Shown here: positions 63,440 to 64,000 of the stretch, one piece after another
Numbering within the stretch: position 1 is the first letter of the stretch
How the letters are laid out: each line of letters opens with the position of its first letter
Origin: Edaphobacter sp. 12200R-103
GTDB lineage: Bacteria > Acidobacteriota > Terriglobia > Terriglobales > Acidobacteriaceae
Reading direction: 5' to 3'
Assembly (NCBI RefSeq): GCF_010093025.1
Contig: NZ_CP048114.1
Coordinates: 4,030,001 to 4,094,000 of the forward strand
DNA: 64,000 nucleotides
Position numbers and translations under genes: made by a program
Notes under the pieces: generated by a model
Told to the model about the DNA's origin: nothing
What the model saw: the letters and a program-made list of their open reading frames with translations, nothing else
Database searches by the model: none

Positions 63440-63456
63440 CGCAAGCGAAGTGCCAA
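63440..63456 (-). promoter_or_regulatory. rpoN site: Sigma-54 (-24/-12) promoter of the efflux operon
   Basis: On the minus strand TTGGCACT, four bases (TCGC), then TTGCG: the YTGGCACG-N4-TTGC consensus with one change in the first block and one flanking change. GG lies at 63454-63453 and GC at 63442-63441. It points into the adaptor gene of an operon that encodes its own GAFTDA-type NtrC regulator, which makes a chance match unlikely. Confidence 0.8.
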
Positions 63457-63503
63457 TCGGATTCTTTATTTTTCAGGTACTTACGAGGGCTAAACAAATC
63501 GAG

Positions 63504-63561
63504 GGTGTCCACCAGCCGAACAAAGTGTTCGTTTGCGGACACCGCTGGACAGATTTTGTCC
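63504..63561. promoter_or_regulatory. Dyad-rich upstream activating region for the NtrC-type regulator
   Basis: Between the IclR stop and the -24/-12 promoter lie three inverted repeats: GGTGTCC/GGACACC (63504-63510 with 63537-63543), CGAACA-AAG-TGTTCG (63517-63531) nested inside, and GGACA-N5-TGTCC (63547-63561). Recurring TGTCC/GGACA half-sites 50-105 bases upstream of the promoter are what a Fis-type enhancer-binding protein would need. Confidence 0.6.
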
Positions 63562-63573
63562 CTGAAATCATCC

Positions 63574-64000
63574 TCAGGATGATCTTCTGGATCGCGGTTT
63601 CTTCTGTGGTGGGGCTTCCACTGGAGTCAGGTTGCTCTCCTCAGTGACAGCTCCCATGGCTTCGGAGATCTGCTGGCTTGCCTTCTGCAGGACTTCCACA
63701 ACCTCGGGAACACCCACAGTATCTTCGATGCGTTTCACATAGGGGACCGTCAGGCCTGCGATGGCATTGCCCTGTGAGTTCAGAACCGGAAAGCTGATGT
63801 TCATCACCCCGGTAACCTCGTAGCTCGCCCGGCGCTCATAGCCCCGGCCGCGAATCTTCTCCAGATGCTCATCCAGGTCGGCAGGTTTTTTCTTTCCCGT
63901 CTCCCGCATCCATTCCTGGATCGCCCGCTCACATGAATCCTGGGACTGGTGAGCCAGGATGACGTGCCCTGTTGCAGCATGCATCAGGTCTACCTTGGAC
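63574..64000 (-). CDS. IclR-family transcriptional regulator, C-terminal part (5' end beyond window)
   Basis: The frame is open to the right edge; 141 codons are visible, starting SKVDLMHAATGHVILAHQ. This and the later VTGVMNISFPVLNSQGNAIAGL and VPYVKRIED form the ligand-binding domain of IclR proteins. The DNA-binding domain lies outside the window. The tail is Pro/Lys/Arg-rich (PPQKKPRSRRSS). It lies directly upstream of the efflux operon on the same strand, but the sigma-54 promoter between them suggests independent control. Confidence 0.82.
   Translation of the reverse strand, partial: SKVDLMHAATGHVILAHQSQDSCERAIQEWMRETGKKKPADLDEHLEKIRGRGYERRASYEVTGVMNISFPVLNSQGNAIAGLTVPYVKRIEDTVGVPEVVEVLQKASQQISEAMGAVTEESNLTPVEAPPQKKPRSRRSS

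Overview
The window reads as chromosomal DNA of a soil acidobacterium (Acidobacteriota, Terriglobia/Acidobacteriaceae-like). The clearest markers are two adjacent permeases of the acidobacterial duplicated orphan permease (ADOP) type, a DUF6599 protein, several Tat-exported sugar enzymes, and a large set of glycoside hydrolases and efflux pumps in GC-rich DNA. Family names come from reading protein motifs, not from a database search.

Layout. 0-11 kb: signal peptidase I, an exported SelA-like PLP enzyme, a lipoprotein, a DUF6599 protein, a GH28 polygalacturonase, a DUF5009 acyltransferase-like membrane protein, a GH18 chitinase, tRNA-Thr(CGU) and a monofunctional transglycosylase. 11-17 kb: a tripartite efflux operon (TolC, YtcA-like, HlyD, FUSC) divergent from an AraC regulator. 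17-21 kb: a gluconate-dehydrogenase-like flavoenzyme (Tat small subunit plus GMC subunit) with a pentaheme cytochrome. 20.7-25.8 kb: a D-galactonate (De Ley-Doudoroff) cluster: SDR, MFS transporter, Tat-tagged galactonate dehydratase, KDGal kinase and KDPGal aldolase. 26-29 kb: a second DUF5009 protein and a GH109 enzyme. 29-36 kb: an AT-richer, probably acquired block with a soluble histidine kinase, an NtrC-like regulator that lacks GAFTGA, and a DUF1800/DUF1501 pair.

36.4-48.7 kb: a complete type I-C CRISPR-Cas system on the minus strand (cas3, cas5, cas8c, cas7, cas4, cas1, cas2, leader, array). The array has 59 repeats, the leftmost degenerate, and 58 spacers. One spacer is duplicated, and another pair targets two variants of the same ribosome-binding-site/start-codon region.

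The most interesting object is the 390-bp gap between cas3 and cas5. It holds a solitary, degenerate repeat on the plus strand that keeps only the 12-nt 3' end, which contains the crRNA 5' handle. A spacer-like segment follows, and its first 11 nt match a site 90 bp away that is directly preceded by TTC, the type I-C PAM. That site overlaps a plausible promoter reading toward cas5. Just downstream of this promoter lies a 28-codon hydrophobic, basic mini-ORF with a near-perfect Shine-Dalgarno. This is the architecture of CreA/CreR-type guides that use Cascade to repress a toxin (CreTA) or the cas operon itself.

49-64 kb: tRNA-Ser(UGA), an exported RraA-like protein, then one long minus-strand operon (HlyD adaptor, ABC ATPase, small membrane protein, two ADOP permeases, second ABC ATPase, TolC, sigma-54 response regulator, histidine kinase). 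A well-formed -24/-12 promoter and dyad-rich upstream sites precede it, so the operon probably controls itself through its own NtrC-type regulator. An IclR-family gene runs off the right edge.
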